Source: Nothopassalora personata (lineage: Eukaryota; Ascomycota; Dothideomycetes; Mycosphaerellales; Mycosphaerellaceae). From it: 64,000 bases of DNA. The position numbers and the translations under genes are program-made. Where the stretch lies: the NCBI GenBank assembly GCA_033816765.1, contig CM066288.1, forward strand, positions 434,001 to 498,000. The letters run 5' to 3'. Below, piece by piece: positions 1 to 12,079 of the stretch. Each line of letters starts with the position of its first letter. Positions within the stretch are counted from its first letter, which is position 1. The notes beneath the pieces were generated by a model, which saw only the letters and a program-made list of their open reading frames with translations, did not search any database and was not told the DNA's origin.

Positions 1-229
1 TAATTAAGTCATTTAGAACTCTACTAGGAGAGATAGACCTATGTCCTAGCTCTAAGACTATACCGCTCTTTCTTTACCCTACTAAGTAGGCCTTAGTATC
101 TATACCTACGAACCTTACTATTCTACACTAAAAGCCTTAGCAGGACCTAAGCTACGACCTTGAAGCATATACACCTTATTTCATTATATTCAATTTATTA
201 TAGATTTACACTAAGAGAAAGGAGAAGAG

Positions 230-1260
230 AAGGGAACTAAAATCCCAATTCTTAGGAGAGACAACTAGAAGAGATAGTTCAACCTTTAGAGATACAAGAT
301 AGAGAGTTAGTTAGCATTCTTTACAATTAATGACCTATTAGAAGTGTTATTTAATAACATTAAGGGTAAGAACCTAAAACTCTAGGAAGAGACTAAGATT
401 AAAGAGATTCTTAATGCACTAACATAGACAAAACAAAATGCAGCTTGCTACTTTAGTATCCTAAGTAGGATTATAGAAGAAGATGAATTTAAGCTTAAGG
501 GCTCTTACGAATCTAGAAAAGCTACTAAGATATAGGTGCATCTCTAGAATAAGTATAGCTAGGTGTTACTAACCTATATACATAAGCTTACAAAACAGTT
601 TATAAACTTTAAGATAAGTGAAGAGTTCACCATTAGATCTGCATAGGCACACCTAGTGTCTCTTAGAAGGAGGATTACTAATGTTAACCTAGAGGGCTAG
701 CACTATAGGAAAGCTAATGTAAGAATAACCTAGCTTTTAAGCTTACTGCCACCTAACTACTATATAGCTAGGGATACCATTATAGCTTAGCTAAAGATAG
801 ATCATAAAAGGACCTTAAAGATCCTTAAGGCTTAAGAGGCTAGATTGAATCCCTCTAAGGCTAAGTATAGTATAGTAGCCACCTAGGTTAGGCCCTTAGG
901 TTAGGTAAGATCACTTTCCTGCCTTCTCTATAAGAAGAACCATCTTATTAAGGACTGCCCTAGTCTCTCTAAGGCAAAGAAGGTCCTTAGATCTTATTCC
1001 TAAGCACTATCCTCCTAGAATGTAACATATGTTAAGAAGAGAAGATCTCTACTACTATCTTTAAGAAGAACACTAAGAGAGAAGTCCTCTATAGAGGAAC
1101 TTAAGAAAATAGTGAAGAAACTTAGCTCTAACATGCTGTTACTCTAGAAGAACTAGGCCTAGTCTCCTTCCTCTAAAACAAGGAAGACTAGGAAAGGTTT
1201 CTCTACCTAAGAGCTACCTAACTTATGCAACTCATCCTAGAAGACAATGTCTAATAATGA
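230..1260 (+). pseudogene. Copia gag remnant
   Basis: The plus strand has a helical gag-like stretch that is open apart from TAG/TAA codons. Near 920-960 it has a knuckle-like C-x2-Y-x4-H-x4-C segment, where the second Cys of a CCHC box is replaced by Tyr (TGC to TAC, a RIP-type change). A basic Lys/Ser-rich stretch follows. Gag packages the element RNA; this copy cannot be translated through. Boundaries are approximate. Confidence 0.6.
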
Positions 1261-1329
1261 TAAGTATAATAAAGTAGCTTACTTAACTACAGAAGTCTAA
1301 GGCAAGTTCCCCTCATTAGAGTAGTTACT

Positions 1330-4300
1330 TAATTCTTATGCTTTATCCTATATAACTAACTAGAACTGCCTCTTTAGATCTATAACTCCCTTAATAAAGA
1401 AGAAATGGATTAAAGTAGGAGGTAGGCATTTGTTAGCTACTTATATTAGGACTATAGAGATAAGTGGGAGATCTAGTAGGAAAGTTGTTTTAGAAGATGT
1501 TCTACTTATACCTAAGCTAGGGGTAAACCTAGTTTCTTAGAACCAGTTTAGTAAGCAGTTTAGTGTCTAACCTCCTTTATTTTCTCTTATATCCCCCTCT
1601 AGCTAAACTGTTGTCTAGACAAGGCTTCTTAGGGGGGTTCTATTCATTAATAAGATTTCTCCTCTACTATAAGAAAGGGCACATTACTTATTATATACAC
1701 TACTAGTAGATAATGCCTTTGTAACTACTAAATTAGAGACTAACCTAAAACAGTAGGAGCTTTAGCATAGAAGATTTGCACACTTTAGGAAGAACTTGCT
1801 CTAGAATCTTTATAAAGTAATAGACTTAAAAGAACCTATTCCTATTCCTAGGGATAGCTTCTACTAGTGTAGAGTGTGTTCAATAGTAAAGATAAAGAAG
1901 TATAAAGGCAAAGTTACTAAGAGAAGACCTAAAAGACTTGCCCTTGTATCTATTAACATATGTGGTCCACTACTAACATTAAGGCTAGGGTTTAAATACT
2001 AGCTTAAGATTATTAACAACTTCTCTAGAAAAAAGTGGACCTATCCTCTTAAGAAAAGAGAAGATGCTCTAGTTGCTCTCTAGAACTAGAAGATTAAGGC
2101 AGAGAGGAAATTATCGGCATAGTTAAAAGCAGTTAGGCTTAACAATATAAGGGAACTTATTACATTAGTTAAGTAGTAGGAGAAGGATTTAGGAATTGAG
2201 CTAGAGCATACTAAGGCATACAACTCGCTCTAAAATAGACTAGTTAAAAGGTTAATACAAACCTTAGAAGACTCTATAAGGGCAATGCTTAAAGAGGCTA
2301 AGATACTAATTGAATTCTAGCCTAAAGTACTAGAAGCCTAAACCTATATAAGGAATAAACTACTAAATGGTCTAGACTATAATAGGTTCAAGGTTTTACT
2401 AGATAAAGCCTTTAATAGTATCAAGCCAACTATTAATCATTTGAAGGTTTAGGGATGTAAAGCTATTATCTACATAGACACAAGATCCCAGCCTTAATAG
2501 GTAAGAAGTGATAAACTAATAAACAGAGGCAAAGAAGCAGTGTTTATTAGATACGTTAAAAACACAGCTAAGGCCTAGCTCTTTTAGGAACTAGACATAA
2601 AAGCTATGAAACAATACATATATGTAGACTTCTTTAAGCACCAACCTAGAGGTAATATAGATCTCAATGTTACAAAATTGAATCTATTAAGCAATGCACC
2701 AGCTAGGAAACCCTTAGGGAGGCTAAGGAAGGACATATCCTTAGAGCAACCTGTTCACTATTCAATTATTTAGTAGAGCAGCCTAGTAACAGCCTAGCTA
2801 AGAAAGCTGTTTATGTAACTTCCCTAGCCTCTAAAGAATATAGGGGAATTTTAGAAAATTGATAAGCTAATTAAGATAAGCTTACTAGATCTCTAGGAAA
2901 AGAATGTTACTAGGACACAAGTAACTACTCTTAGATCATCCCTTAGTAAGAGGAGGGCTAACTATAATGTTAAGGGCTATAAATAGAAATAGAAAGCCCT
3001 AAGATCCATAGTCCCTATACCTAAACTAGCTACTAAAGTAGGAGAAGCAATAGACCTCTTAGAGAACCTTGCTACTTACTACTAAGCTTTCTTTATAGCT
3101 ATGCAATTAGTAGATGATTCAGTACTATAGGATAGTGAATTCCTAGAAGAAGTTAAGGAGATAGCCTTTATAGCAACTATAGAAGTCATTACATATAAGC
3201 AAGAGATCCTAATTCCAAAGTCCTATAAGGATGCTATAAATAATAAGAAATAGGGACACCTTTAGAAGGAAGCAATCTAGAAGGAGCTAGATGCTCTATA
3301 GAGTAACAACACCTAGGAGAATGCTATTCTACTAAAAGGAGTAAACTTAGTTACGTTAAGATAGGTCTTTAATATTAAAAGAAGCATTAGTAGAGCTATT
3401 GAAAAGTTTAAGGCTAGGCTAGTTACAAGGGGCTTTTTATAGAAGTTTAGTGTTAACTTTATAGAGACATTTGCGCCTACAGTTAGATAGGACACCCTTA
3501 GGGTGTTCATAGCTATTGTATGTAAGAAGGATCTCTATCTTTACTAAGTAGATATAAACAATACGTTCACAGAAAGCACCCTCTATAAAGACATCTTTAT
3601 GTTACTACTACTAGGAGTTGAGCTTCTACTAAACATAGTATTTAAGATCCTTAAAAGCTTGTATAGACTTAAGTAAGCAGCTAGAGATTAGAATCAACTC
3701 TATGTGTCAAAGCTTAGAGAGATTGGATTCATATAGTTAGAGGTGGATCCATACCTACTTATTTATAAGGAAAAAGAGATTATGATTCTTATATATATAG
3801 ATAAAATTCCAATTGCTACGCTAAAGTTAATAGATGTTCTCTAGTTTAAAAGAGAACTTAGTAAAGTCTTTAAGATTAAAGATCTTAGTAAACCTAAAAA
3901 GATCCTTAGCATAAGAGTTATAAGGGACAGGAGGAGAGGAATCCTAAAACTTGACTAGGGACACTTTATTAGGGACAACCTTACTAAGATAGGGATAAAC
4001 TATAAGAAGGTAGCACCTACACACTTACCTATAGATAGCTATAAGGCTCTTAAACCTTCAAGCCACATAGATGAGAGGTGTAACAAGGTAGAGTACTAGA
4101 GTATTAATAGTACATAGATGTAGCTAGCAACAATTATAAGGCTAGACATGCTTTTACCCTAGGAAGGATAAGCTCATTTATAAGTAACCTATCTACCTAC
4201 TACATAAAGGCTTTAAAGAAGATTATAAGATATCTAAGGTTATATCCTAATCTTAGCCTTGTTTTCTCTAGGTATAGAGAAGGATGCCTAGTTAGATACT

Positions 4301-4830
4301 GTAACTCTAATTATGTAATGGACAAAGTAGATAGAGTCTCTATCCTTAGGTATGTCTTCTTCCTTTATAGGGCACTAGTCTCCTAGATAAGTAAGAAGCA
4401 AAAGTCTATAGTAACATCCACAATAGAAGCTAAATACATAGCTATAAATGCATGTATAAAGCAATCCTAATTCCTAGCTTTACTACTAAGGGAGATGGAC
4501 TGTCTAGAGTTAGTAGGAGACTATTCCTATTAACTAAGGATCACTGGAAACTAGGAGACTGTATTAAGCTTAAGACTAGTCCAATTGAGAGGTAACAACT
4601 AAGCTGCCCTTACCCTAGTAAGGGATATATATATTCATAATAAGTTAAAGCACATTAACATTGCCTATAATGCTGTTAGGAAACTTTAGTGGAGAAGGCT
4701 TATTACTATTAAGTACACCCTAACATCTAAGATAGTTATAGATAGGTTTATAAAGCTAAAGACTAGTCTACACTTCTAGAGGTTTGTAAGCTAGCTGAAC
4801 CTATTATAGAGGTCTAAATACTACTAATAG
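1330..4830 (+). pseudogene. Copia pol remnant (protease, integrase, RT, RNase H)
   Basis: At about 1750-1910 is the pre-integrase signature ELHRRFAHFRKN followed by CRVCSIVK. At about 1930-2450 is the integrase core, with the CGP motif and a KAYNSL-like segment. At about 3290-4080 is RT, with DINNTFTES (DVKTAFLNG in intact elements), SLYRLK and YIDKIPIA. At about 4410-4700 is Copia RNase H, with STIEAKYIAI-like sequence and the terminal KHINIAYN motif. At least a dozen TAG codons interrupt the frame. It is dead, but the domain order is unambiguous. Confidence 0.85.
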
Positions 4831-4872
4831 GAGAAGAGTAGACTATAACCTCCTATATAAGATAAGTGGGAG

Positions 4873-5114
4873 TGTTAAGATGTAGCATCTTAAGGGGAGC
4901 TAATAGTTAGGTTGTAATCTAATAGCCTAAGGCATCTACGATAACTTAGCTTATCGGAAGACACCTTCTCTCCCCTTTAGCTTAGATAGACATCTAACAC
5001 AATTAACGTATTAGTTCCTAATATATTGCTACATGCCCTATGGCTATTAGCTAGTTGAAGATTAATCTCTTACTCTACTCCGCTGCTAACTACGTATTCT
5101 ATTAGGTCTTAACT
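4873..5114 (+). repeat. Probable 3' LTR of the Copia element
   Basis: It follows a purine-rich tract (AAGTGGGAG) just downstream of RNase H. It begins TGTTAAGA and ends TCTTAACT, an almost exact terminal inverted pair that was probably TGTTAAGA/TCTTAACA before mutation. Chromovirus sequence resumes immediately after it. The partner LTR lies outside the window, so the limits rest on the inverted ends and the junction only. Confidence 0.6.
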
Positions 5115-5177
5115 TAATAAAAACTTTTCTTAACTATAAATAAAATAAAAGCTAAAGAGTAGCGCGCCTACTAGGGG

Positions 5178-6170
5178 CTACGTAGAGTAGTAGTAGGTAA
5201 GGAGCCCGCGAGTAGCGTATGAGCCGAGCGCCTTAGTTATTATCGTTACGTAGTAACTTAGGTAGGAATGCCTAGTCGGCGGCGGTAGTGTCGATATTCT
5301 ACGCCTATAGGAACTAGGACTACGGTTAGTAGGGTACACGTATACGAGGAACATGCGACTTACGGCGCGGCCGAGTTCGAATAGCCTATTAAGGGCGCGG
5401 TTCTACTCCTACTAGAGCGCGAGGGCTACGGCGGCGGGGGCGGCGGTAGTAGTAGCGGCGGCGGAGGCACGTATACGGGTTTCCCCGGCACGCTTATGCT
5501 TATAGGCATTAAACTGCCTAATGGCCTATAGAAAGGGTTAGCCGAAGCATAGGAGACGTACTAGAGCCTCCCCCCGCAAGTAGTAGTCGACTCGTAGGAG
5601 CGAAGTAGCGACTTACCTCCGTAATGTCGTTACCTAGCTAGGCATATAGGTGGATCTACTCTACTAGCTCCTACTACTAGAGGTCTATAGGCGCCTAGCC
5701 TATTATAGCCGTAAGGAAGTCGCGCTAGGAGCGCGCGGCGCGTAGGCGGCTTACTAGCGAGGCGATAGCGTAGCTAGGGTTAGGCGCGCACTTATGTCTA
5801 TTACGCCTATAGCGGCCGCACTTCTTTAAGAGCTCGCCGGTAGTAACACTATTACAGTCATCGGCTTCGTCTAGTAAGTAGTTAGTATACGAATCGTAGG
5901 CGGCGCGCGTAGAGACTTACCCTTAACGAAGTAGGGGAGGTACTATATATACATATTAATCCTCTACGAGAGCTTAGTAGCGGGCGAGGGCGTTAGTAGC
6001 TACGAGGGGGATGCTAGTCGCTTGCGACTACTAGGCGTTCTAGGTACGTCGCGTACTAGAGCCGCCTAGCGGCGCTCGTCTTCTAAGGCGCTAGTAGTAC
6101 TATCGCTACTAATGCTACGGAAGGAGGCGGGGCGGCTAGAGGACGGCGGCGAGGAGGGCGAGTCGGACAT
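5178..6170 (-). pseudogene. Three-exon antisense gene of the chromovirus, copy 1
   Basis: The ATG is at 6170. Exon 1 is 6170-5921, intron 1 5920-5871 (50 nt, GTAAGT ... TACTAAC ... TAG), exon 2 5870-5617, intron 2 5616-5526 (91 nt, GTAAGT ... GGCTAAC ... TATAG), and exon 3 5525-5178. Exon and intron lengths and phases match copy 2 (15,561-16,550), except exon 3 is one codon longer. All in-frame stops seen are TAG, as expected if RIP converted CAG codons. The product is Ser/Thr-rich at the N terminus, then charged and helical, with an Ala/Thr/Pro-rich stretch in exon 3. I do not recognise the family. It runs opposite to gag-pol. Confidence 0.7.
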
Positions 6171-6457
6171 AATAATAATGATACTAGCGAGGCGCTTACG
6201 GTAAGGGTGCGGTACGGGTACGTAGTAGTAGTGTAACGGAGGTAGTACGCTAGGGAACGTACTAGGTTAGGCTAGAGTTTTATGCCCCTAACTAGCTACG
6301 TCGGTATAGTAACTAAGCCTTACTTACCTACACCTACATAACGACACGTACGTAACCCGTATATAGGCCGTATAGTAACTATAATTCTAGAAGTACGTAG
6401 GAACCTCTACGTAGTAACTAGCGAGCTAAGGATAGCTCGTACGGGAGGGGAGGCAAT

Positions 6458-6653
6458 TGTAAGGGGTAGCCTAGTAGCTAACCCTTACATGTAGCCTTAT
6501 ATATAACATACGGTCGCGACCGGCTACTAAGCCGTACGTAACACGTATACGTACACCTTACGACGCGCGATGCGTCTTGAACAAAAGGTAAGAATTAGTT
6601 CATCTACGACTAGTAGGTCGTAGGCGTACTATACATTGCGACATCCCTTAATA
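6458..6653 (+). repeat. 3' LTR of the truncated chromovirus
   Basis: This is the reverse complement of the 195-bp LTRs at 15,057-15,251 and 21,459-21,653. It starts TGTAAGGGGTAGCC and ends ACATCCCTTAATA (CA to TA at the very end). Differences from the best preserved copy are mostly C-to-T or G-to-A. Immediately to its right is unrelated gag sequence, so the element sits in another retrotransposon. Confidence 0.88.
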
Positions 6654-6679
6654 GGACGCTATTATACCGTTCGTAGCCT

Positions 6680-7900
6680 TAGTAAGACTTAGGATCTTAG
6701 AGTCGACATACCTCTAGGCTAAGTTTTTAAGCTAGCTCTAGACGTTCTATAGTAAAGCCGTAATAGTACGGTACTTAGATGCTACTAGCTTAGCTTTAGC
6801 GGCACGCTACTACTCCTCGAACTTAATGCCCTTATTATCCTAGGGGTCGAACTCCTTCGGTACCTTCGGCTCGCTTAATAACTTAATACTAGTAGTTATA
6901 GTAGAGTCGTAAATAGTGTAGCGCGACTTTAGTTCCTTACTCTTACTACTCTTCTTAGACCTCGAGCTCTTACGCGACTTCGAGCTCTTACGCTTACGTC
7001 TATAATAACTACGCTCGTCGTCGCTATCGGACGAGTCGGAATCGGACGAGTCTAAAGACGGGTCGTTATCTATACGAGTAGGCTTACTACTATTCTAACG
7101 ACGCTCTAATGACTCTTCGGATTTAGTTCGCGGAGGTAGTGACTCCTTACGTAAGTCTTTACGCTACTTCGACCGGCTACGCTTCTCCTTCTTAAGCTCC
7201 TTAATGCGCTTCTTAGTATCCGCGAGCTTCGACTTAGCGTCCTTATACTATGTACGGTATACTGCCTTCGCGGCCTTAACCGTAGCTAATTCGGTCTTAG
7301 CCTTATCGAGCTTATCGGGGTCGATAACGACTATGTTAGTTATATACTTCGCGAGGTCGGCCTTTAGCTTATCGATCTTAGCCTACTTCTAGTCTACATC
7401 CGCTAGTACGGACCCGACTTCGTCCTCGAGTCGATCTATCTACTCCTTTACATCTCTATCCTTACGCATATTAATACGGTTAGCTATCTCGAGTGTAGTG
7501 ATTGTCTTATAAGCTCGTCGGTAATTAGATTCGATGTCGATAAGGATCTTATAGACCTCCTTCGGGTAGTCGTTAATTCGCTTCTTAAGCTTCTTAGCAC
7601 TTAGCCCGTTAAGGGACTCGAATGCGTCTTAAAACTAGTCGATCGTAACCCTCCTCTTCTTTACCTCGCCTAAAGTAGGAGCCTCGCTCTTATCCTTAGT
7701 AATGTCCTCGATGTACTTATTACCGCATAAATTAGCTAAGTTAAGCTCGGTCTCGGTATCTTCCTCTTTAATCTCTTAGAGTCTATCGAGCACCTTCTTA
7801 TACTATTTATAATAGATGTTGTTCTCGGTAGTAAGCTACCCTAAGATCTCCTCTTCTCTACCTTAAGTCTATGTCGCATCGCCGTTTATCGCATCGCGGT
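6680..7900 (-). pseudogene. Gypsy-type gag remnant (coiled coil, SR/KS-rich)
   Basis: On the minus strand a long frame is interrupted mainly by TAG. The N-terminal part (about 7850-7250) is highly charged and predicted coiled coil. It is followed by a Ser-Asp repeat (SSDSDSSDSDDE, near 7040) and a basic Arg/Lys/Ser tract. A gag-like segment then ends at about 6680, where the chromovirus LTR truncates it. Gag identity is inferred from composition and neighbours; no zinc knuckle survives here. The rest of the element would lie left of the inserted chromovirus, outside the window. Confidence 0.5.
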
Positions 7901-8344
7901 CGGGTAGTAGGACGAAGAGGGAGGATCTACTAATGTTCGTACAACGTACGCGCCGGTCAGTATACGCCGTAGCGTCGTCGTCGCTACCGTCGTTCTTTCT
8001 CGCTATAACTGTCGTGTTAGCCTTAGACTTACTTAAGGTACGACTCGATTAAGCCGGGCACCTAATATCTTAGCACTTTCTCGCGTACTATCGCGTTTAC
8101 TCTTACGATCTCCCGATCGTAGCTTCTCGTATCTCTCTATACGTTAGTAATAGTCTATTTAAAGTGTTACAAGTAGGTGTAAGCACGTAGTTAGATAAGG
8201 TACAAGTCGAATAGACGGTCTATCTAAGAGAGGCGCGGAGGGCGCGAGGTAGATATATATGCGCTAAGCCCTCGGGCCGGCTTAGTTAGCGGCGCGCTCG
8301 GGGTCCACGTACGTACGCGCGGGTTTAAGTAAATAGTCGGCGCC
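7901..8344. other. Unassigned RIP-affected sequence, possible LTR remnant
   Basis: It lies between a minus-strand gag and a plus-strand pol that are head to head. A TGTTACAAGTAGG start at about 8158 resembles an LTR terminus, but no matching end or partner copy is present. I see no coding frame. Confidence 0.3.
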
Positions 8345-10565
8345 GGTACGGTAATAGTTATCGCTTATATAGACGACATATTAGTCTATATAAAAGGATT
8401 CCTTTAGAATTACATAAAATAAGTCTAGGACGTATTCGAACGACTCGCGCGTTTAGGATTAAAAATAGTACCCGAGAAATGCGAATTCTATAAGAAAGAA
8501 GTTAAATTCTTAGGCTTTATTATTAGTACTATAGGGATAACGATCGATCCTACAAAAATACAGTTAATTAGAGAATAGCTAGAACTAAAAACAGTTAAGG
8601 ACGATACAATTATTCCTTAGACTAACGAACTACAACCGGAAATTTATTAAGGACTACGTAAAGACAGTAGTACTAATAACGATACTTACGAGAAAAGACG
8701 TTACCTAGAAATAGGGAAAGGAATAGATTAAAGCGTTTAAGAAACTTAAGAAATAATACGCTTTAGCCCCTACGCTTCGACTATTCGATAGTAGTAAGGA
8801 AGTCTACATCGAGATAGATACGTCTAATATAGCAATAGGCGCGTATTTAATATAGACATACGATAGGTAGAGACACCTAGTAGCCTATTACTCCCGGAAA
8901 ATGACTATAGCAAAATAGAACTACGACATCTATAATAAAGAGCTTCTAGCTATTGTTACTACTATATAACATTAGAGAGTATACGTCGAGGGCCTACTAA
9001 AGTTAATAATTCTTTCTAACTATAAGAATCTTACGTACTTTACGATAATAAAGGAACTTACCCGAAGGTAAGCCCGCTAGTCGGAGCTACTAGGGTAGTA
9101 TAAGTTCGAAATTAAATATACTCCGGGACGAGAGAATAGCCGCGCCGACGCGCTAAGCCAAAGAAGCGACTATATAGAAGGAAAAGAACTAGTGTAATAT
9201 AAAGTACTAAAAACGAACCCCGACGGAAGTCTTAGTACTAACACTAGAGAATTTAATAACATCGTAAGGATATTAGGCGATAAGAACGAACAATTCCCTA
9301 TATCGTAAGGAAAATACTAAGTACTAAAGGATCGAGAAGAAGAATATATACGACAATATTACGACGGACTAACTTACAAACACCCTAGAACTTTAAAGAT
9401 AATAGACCTAATATAGCGTAGCTTCTTATTCCTATAGATAAGACTTAAGGTGTTACGCTACATTAAACAATACGTACACTACTAACGAAACAAGGCTACG
9501 AGACATACGAAATACGGTTACCTACAGTTTAGGACACTACCGACGAAACTATAGGACGAAGTTACGTGACTTTATTACGAAACTCCCATTATCGAACGAT
9601 TAGGTTATAGGCTAAACATACGACACGATACTCGTTATAGTTAATAGGCTTACGAAATACGTATACTTTATTCCTACATTAGAAACATATACTATAGAGC
9701 AGCTCGGATACCTTATACTAGATAGGCTAATCCGATACTACGGATTCCTAGAAGTTTTCATTACGGATAGAGATAAATTGTTTATATTAAATTACTAGAA
9801 AACACTTATAGGAACGATCGGAATTAAGCATAAGCGATCTATAGCATATTATCTAGAAACCGATAGATAAACGGAAAGAGTAAATTAAACGCTAGAATAA
9901 TACCTACGGTACTACATTAACTATACGTAAGACAACTAGGTTTTACTATTACTAATAGTATAGATTGTACTAAATAACTACAAATTGGAGATAACTTTAA
10001 CGACGCTATTCTACGCGAACTTTAGAAAAGATCCTAACCTATTCGGAACACCTAGATCCTACCTATAAGCCGAAAGAGTAATCGTAACGACGGAGACTCT
10101 TAAGGAAGTACATAAAGAAACACGTAAGGCGATCGAAGATGCATAATATAAACTGTCTTTATAACGGTAAGACATAAGAAAAATAGCGCCTCTCCTAAAA
10201 GAGGGGGATAAGGTCTATCTCCTTACAAAAAACTTAAGAATAAGAAGATAGACTAAGAAACTAGATTATATAAAAGTCGGGCCATTTATTATTAAAGAAC
10301 TACGAGGACTAGTTAACTACTAACTACGACTACCGAAGGACGTAAAAATCCACCTAGTATTCTATATCTCTATATTAGAACTAGTAGACCCTAAAACGCT
10401 ATACTAGGAAACACTCTACTTCTAGCTAGAAGAAGAGACCGAATTCGAAGTTAAAAAAATCCTAGATAAAAAAGGTTAGGGATACCTTGTTAAGTAGAAA
10501 GGATACGACGAATTAGAAAATACCTAGGAACTAAAACAACACCTACGAAACTGTTAGTAAAAGAT
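8345..10565 (+). pseudogene. 5'-truncated chromovirus pol (RT, RNase H, integrase, chromodomain)
   Basis: The sequence enters abruptly inside RT at AYIDDILVYIKGF (about 8365). It continues through the thumb (EKCEFYKKEVKFLGF), an RNase H region and the connection motif YTPGRENSRADALS (about 9117-9155). An integrase zinc-binding region lies near 9460-9510 and the integrase core near 9580-9830. Near 10,440-10,560 is a C-terminal chromodomain reading EFEVKKILDKKG, then GYLVK and KGYDELENT. The chromodomain is characteristic of chromoviruses, in which it directs integration to heterochromatin. Trp codons have become TAG and several frameshifts are present. RT palm N-terminal part, protease and gag are missing. 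Confidence 0.85.
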
Positions 10566-10628
10566 CCGATAATACTAAAAATAGGTCCGCCGATACGACT
10601 AACGATAATCGATCTCTCGGCCGACGAG

Positions 10629-10702
10629 CGACTAGGATAGGAATCGAACCTACGACCTTAAGAGTATAGATAGCTTACGCTCTACTACTAAGCTACCTAG
10701 CC
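10629..10702 (-). tRNA. tRNA-like sequence, RIP-damaged, probably not a working tRNA
   Basis: A 74-nt minus-strand sequence folds as GGCTAGG with CCTAGTC (acceptor, one G-T pair), a D arm GCTT/GAGC, and a T arm GTAGG-TTCGATT-CCTAT. The A box (TAGCTTAGTAGT) and B box (GGTTCGATTCC) match Pol III consensus. The anticodon arm is two bases too long with a C-T mismatch, so I cannot assign an amino acid. It lies 65 bp after the chromodomain of a retrotransposon. It may be a tRNA pseudogene or the head of a SINE. Confidence 0.45.
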
Positions 10703-10849
10703 GATTAATAGAAATAGGGATAACTTATAAATAAAATACCCTAACGAGTTTCTACCCCTAGGGACTCGCCCTAGGGCTCCGCCCTAGAAAGCGCCGCCTA
10801 GTCGTTTACGGGTATCTCTAGGATATCCGAAAAAGAAATAAGTAAAGGC

Positions 10850-11280
10850 GACACCTCTACCCCTGACGCCTACTTAAGAGACGCTAGCTCCTTACGCGCC
10901 TCTTCCTCCTCGAGCTCCTCTAACTCCTTAGCGACGGCGTCGTTAGTACGACGCTTAGCTAAGCGTAGCTGTTTCCGAAGACGGATCTTACGTATCTTTA
11001 GCTGCACCTCCTCCTCTTTAATCCTCTTAAGCTCTAGCTTAAGCTTATCGCGCGAATTGCGAAGACATTCCTACTCCGGACGAGAAAGATATACGTCGCA
11101 ATTCTTATAGCCTTTTTAAATATAGGCCGAACACTTCCTAGACCGAGAACCTACGATACACTTTACTACCGCCCCTAAGGATCGAGACTTCTAACAATTC
11201 GTATATAGAGCTATTTCGATACTAGAGGTTTTAGTATCTAGAGCAAGTCGTTAACGGCGTTTATAGGAGGAAGAAGACAT
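10850..11280 (-). pseudogene. Short cysteine-plus-coiled-coil repeat ORF remnant
   Basis: From an ATG at 11,280 the minus strand reads a Ser-rich N terminus and a block of spaced cysteines (NC..., VVKCIVG, RKCSAY, KNCDVYLS). A strongly charged coiled coil follows (KLKLELKRIKEEEVQLK, then RLRKQLRLAKRR and a Glu-rich run). Stops are TAG/TAA. I recall similar small Cys/coiled-coil ORFs associated with repeats in other fungi, but cannot name a family. Function unknown. Confidence 0.4.
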
Positions 11281-11352
11281 AGTTAACTATTACTATAAGA
11301 AATAATAACGGCTTATAGAGCTTCGGGACGAAGCTAGGCTAAAAAGAGGATA

Positions 11353-11716
11353 GTGTTACGGAATAATTCCTATAGACCCTAGAATTATAACAACGAGATA
11401 AGTACGTAACTTATCGTACCTAAGCGCTTAGACTTAGGGCGATTAGACTGCTTATACTTAGACTAATTAGACTACTTATGCTTAGAATAATTAGACTAAT
11501 TACCGAGATCTACGAATCTCTTTTATATTTAGGAACGCTAAGAGTCCCTTATAGTTTCGATACGTTTAACTTATATTACTATCTTACTAATTAGAATATA
11601 ACTCTTACTCTAATTATTTATCTTCGCTTAGCTTACTTTAGCCTCTCTAATAAATACCGCTACGTAACTTAACTTATCTCTCCTTTAAGACTAGCCCTAG
11701 AACGAGACATAATAAA
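11353..11716 (+). repeat. Possible Copia LTR
   Basis: It starts TGTTACGGAATAATTCC, a form typical of fungal Copia LTR starts, and ends near GAACGAGACATAATAA. It contains an imperfect tandem array of a CTTAGACTAATTAGACTA-like unit around 11,430-11,500. It lies upstream of a Copia pol remnant on the same strand. No second copy is in the window, so this is tentative. Confidence 0.3.
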
Positions 11717-12079
11717 GAAGTAGATAAAGAAATCCTATATAATAATCTAATTAAAATAAGGGAATCGGAATTTAATTATTAATAGATACACCCTTAGACT
11801 TTGTAGCTAGATCCGCAAATAGGTCTAGAAACTCAACTCTAGCTATTTAGACTATTCGTTCCTCTAGGGGATATATATAAGTTAAGAGGATAATTAGACC
11901 TAGACCTAAAACTCTAGACTCTAAGGATATCTACGACACAATCTATTAGAACAAGAAACCGAGGTACGATAAAGAGCTAGTACACTTAATTCTTACTATC
12001 AAGAGGATTAAAGTCTTAGCTACGCTCTCGAAGGGACCTTAAGAGAGTAATACCTTAACTATATCGTCTAAAGCAACTA

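Larger units (their letters stand above)
1..5114 (+). mobile_element. RIP-degraded Ty1/Copia retrotransposon, 5' end outside window
   Basis: The plus strand reads, in order, a gag with a CCHC-like knuckle, a protease/pre-integrase region, integrase, Copia-type reverse transcriptase and RNase H, followed by a 3' LTR. This is the Copia order, with integrase before RT. Stops are overwhelmingly TAG at positions where Gln is expected, which fits RIP of CAG. The right boundary is the junction with chromovirus sequence at about 5115, so this element is inserted inside another retrotransposon. The 5' LTR is not in the window. Confidence 0.85.
5115..6653 (+). mobile_element. 3' end of a chromodomain Gypsy element (same family as 15,057-21,653)
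   Basis: This segment is a reverse-complement copy of roughly 15,057-16,620. It holds the post-pol region with the antisense gene and then the 3' LTR (6458-6653). The element therefore points right, and its gag-pol lies to the left beyond the inserted Copia. Homology starts right at the Copia LTR end (the common sequence is around AACTTTTCTTAACTATAAA), which indicates Copia insertion into this chromovirus. Confidence 0.85.

Noticed and set aside
7204..7392. Plus-strand hydrophobic 62-codon open frame
   Set aside because: It lies antisense to the continuous gag frame on the minus strand, and loss of stops there follows from biased composition.
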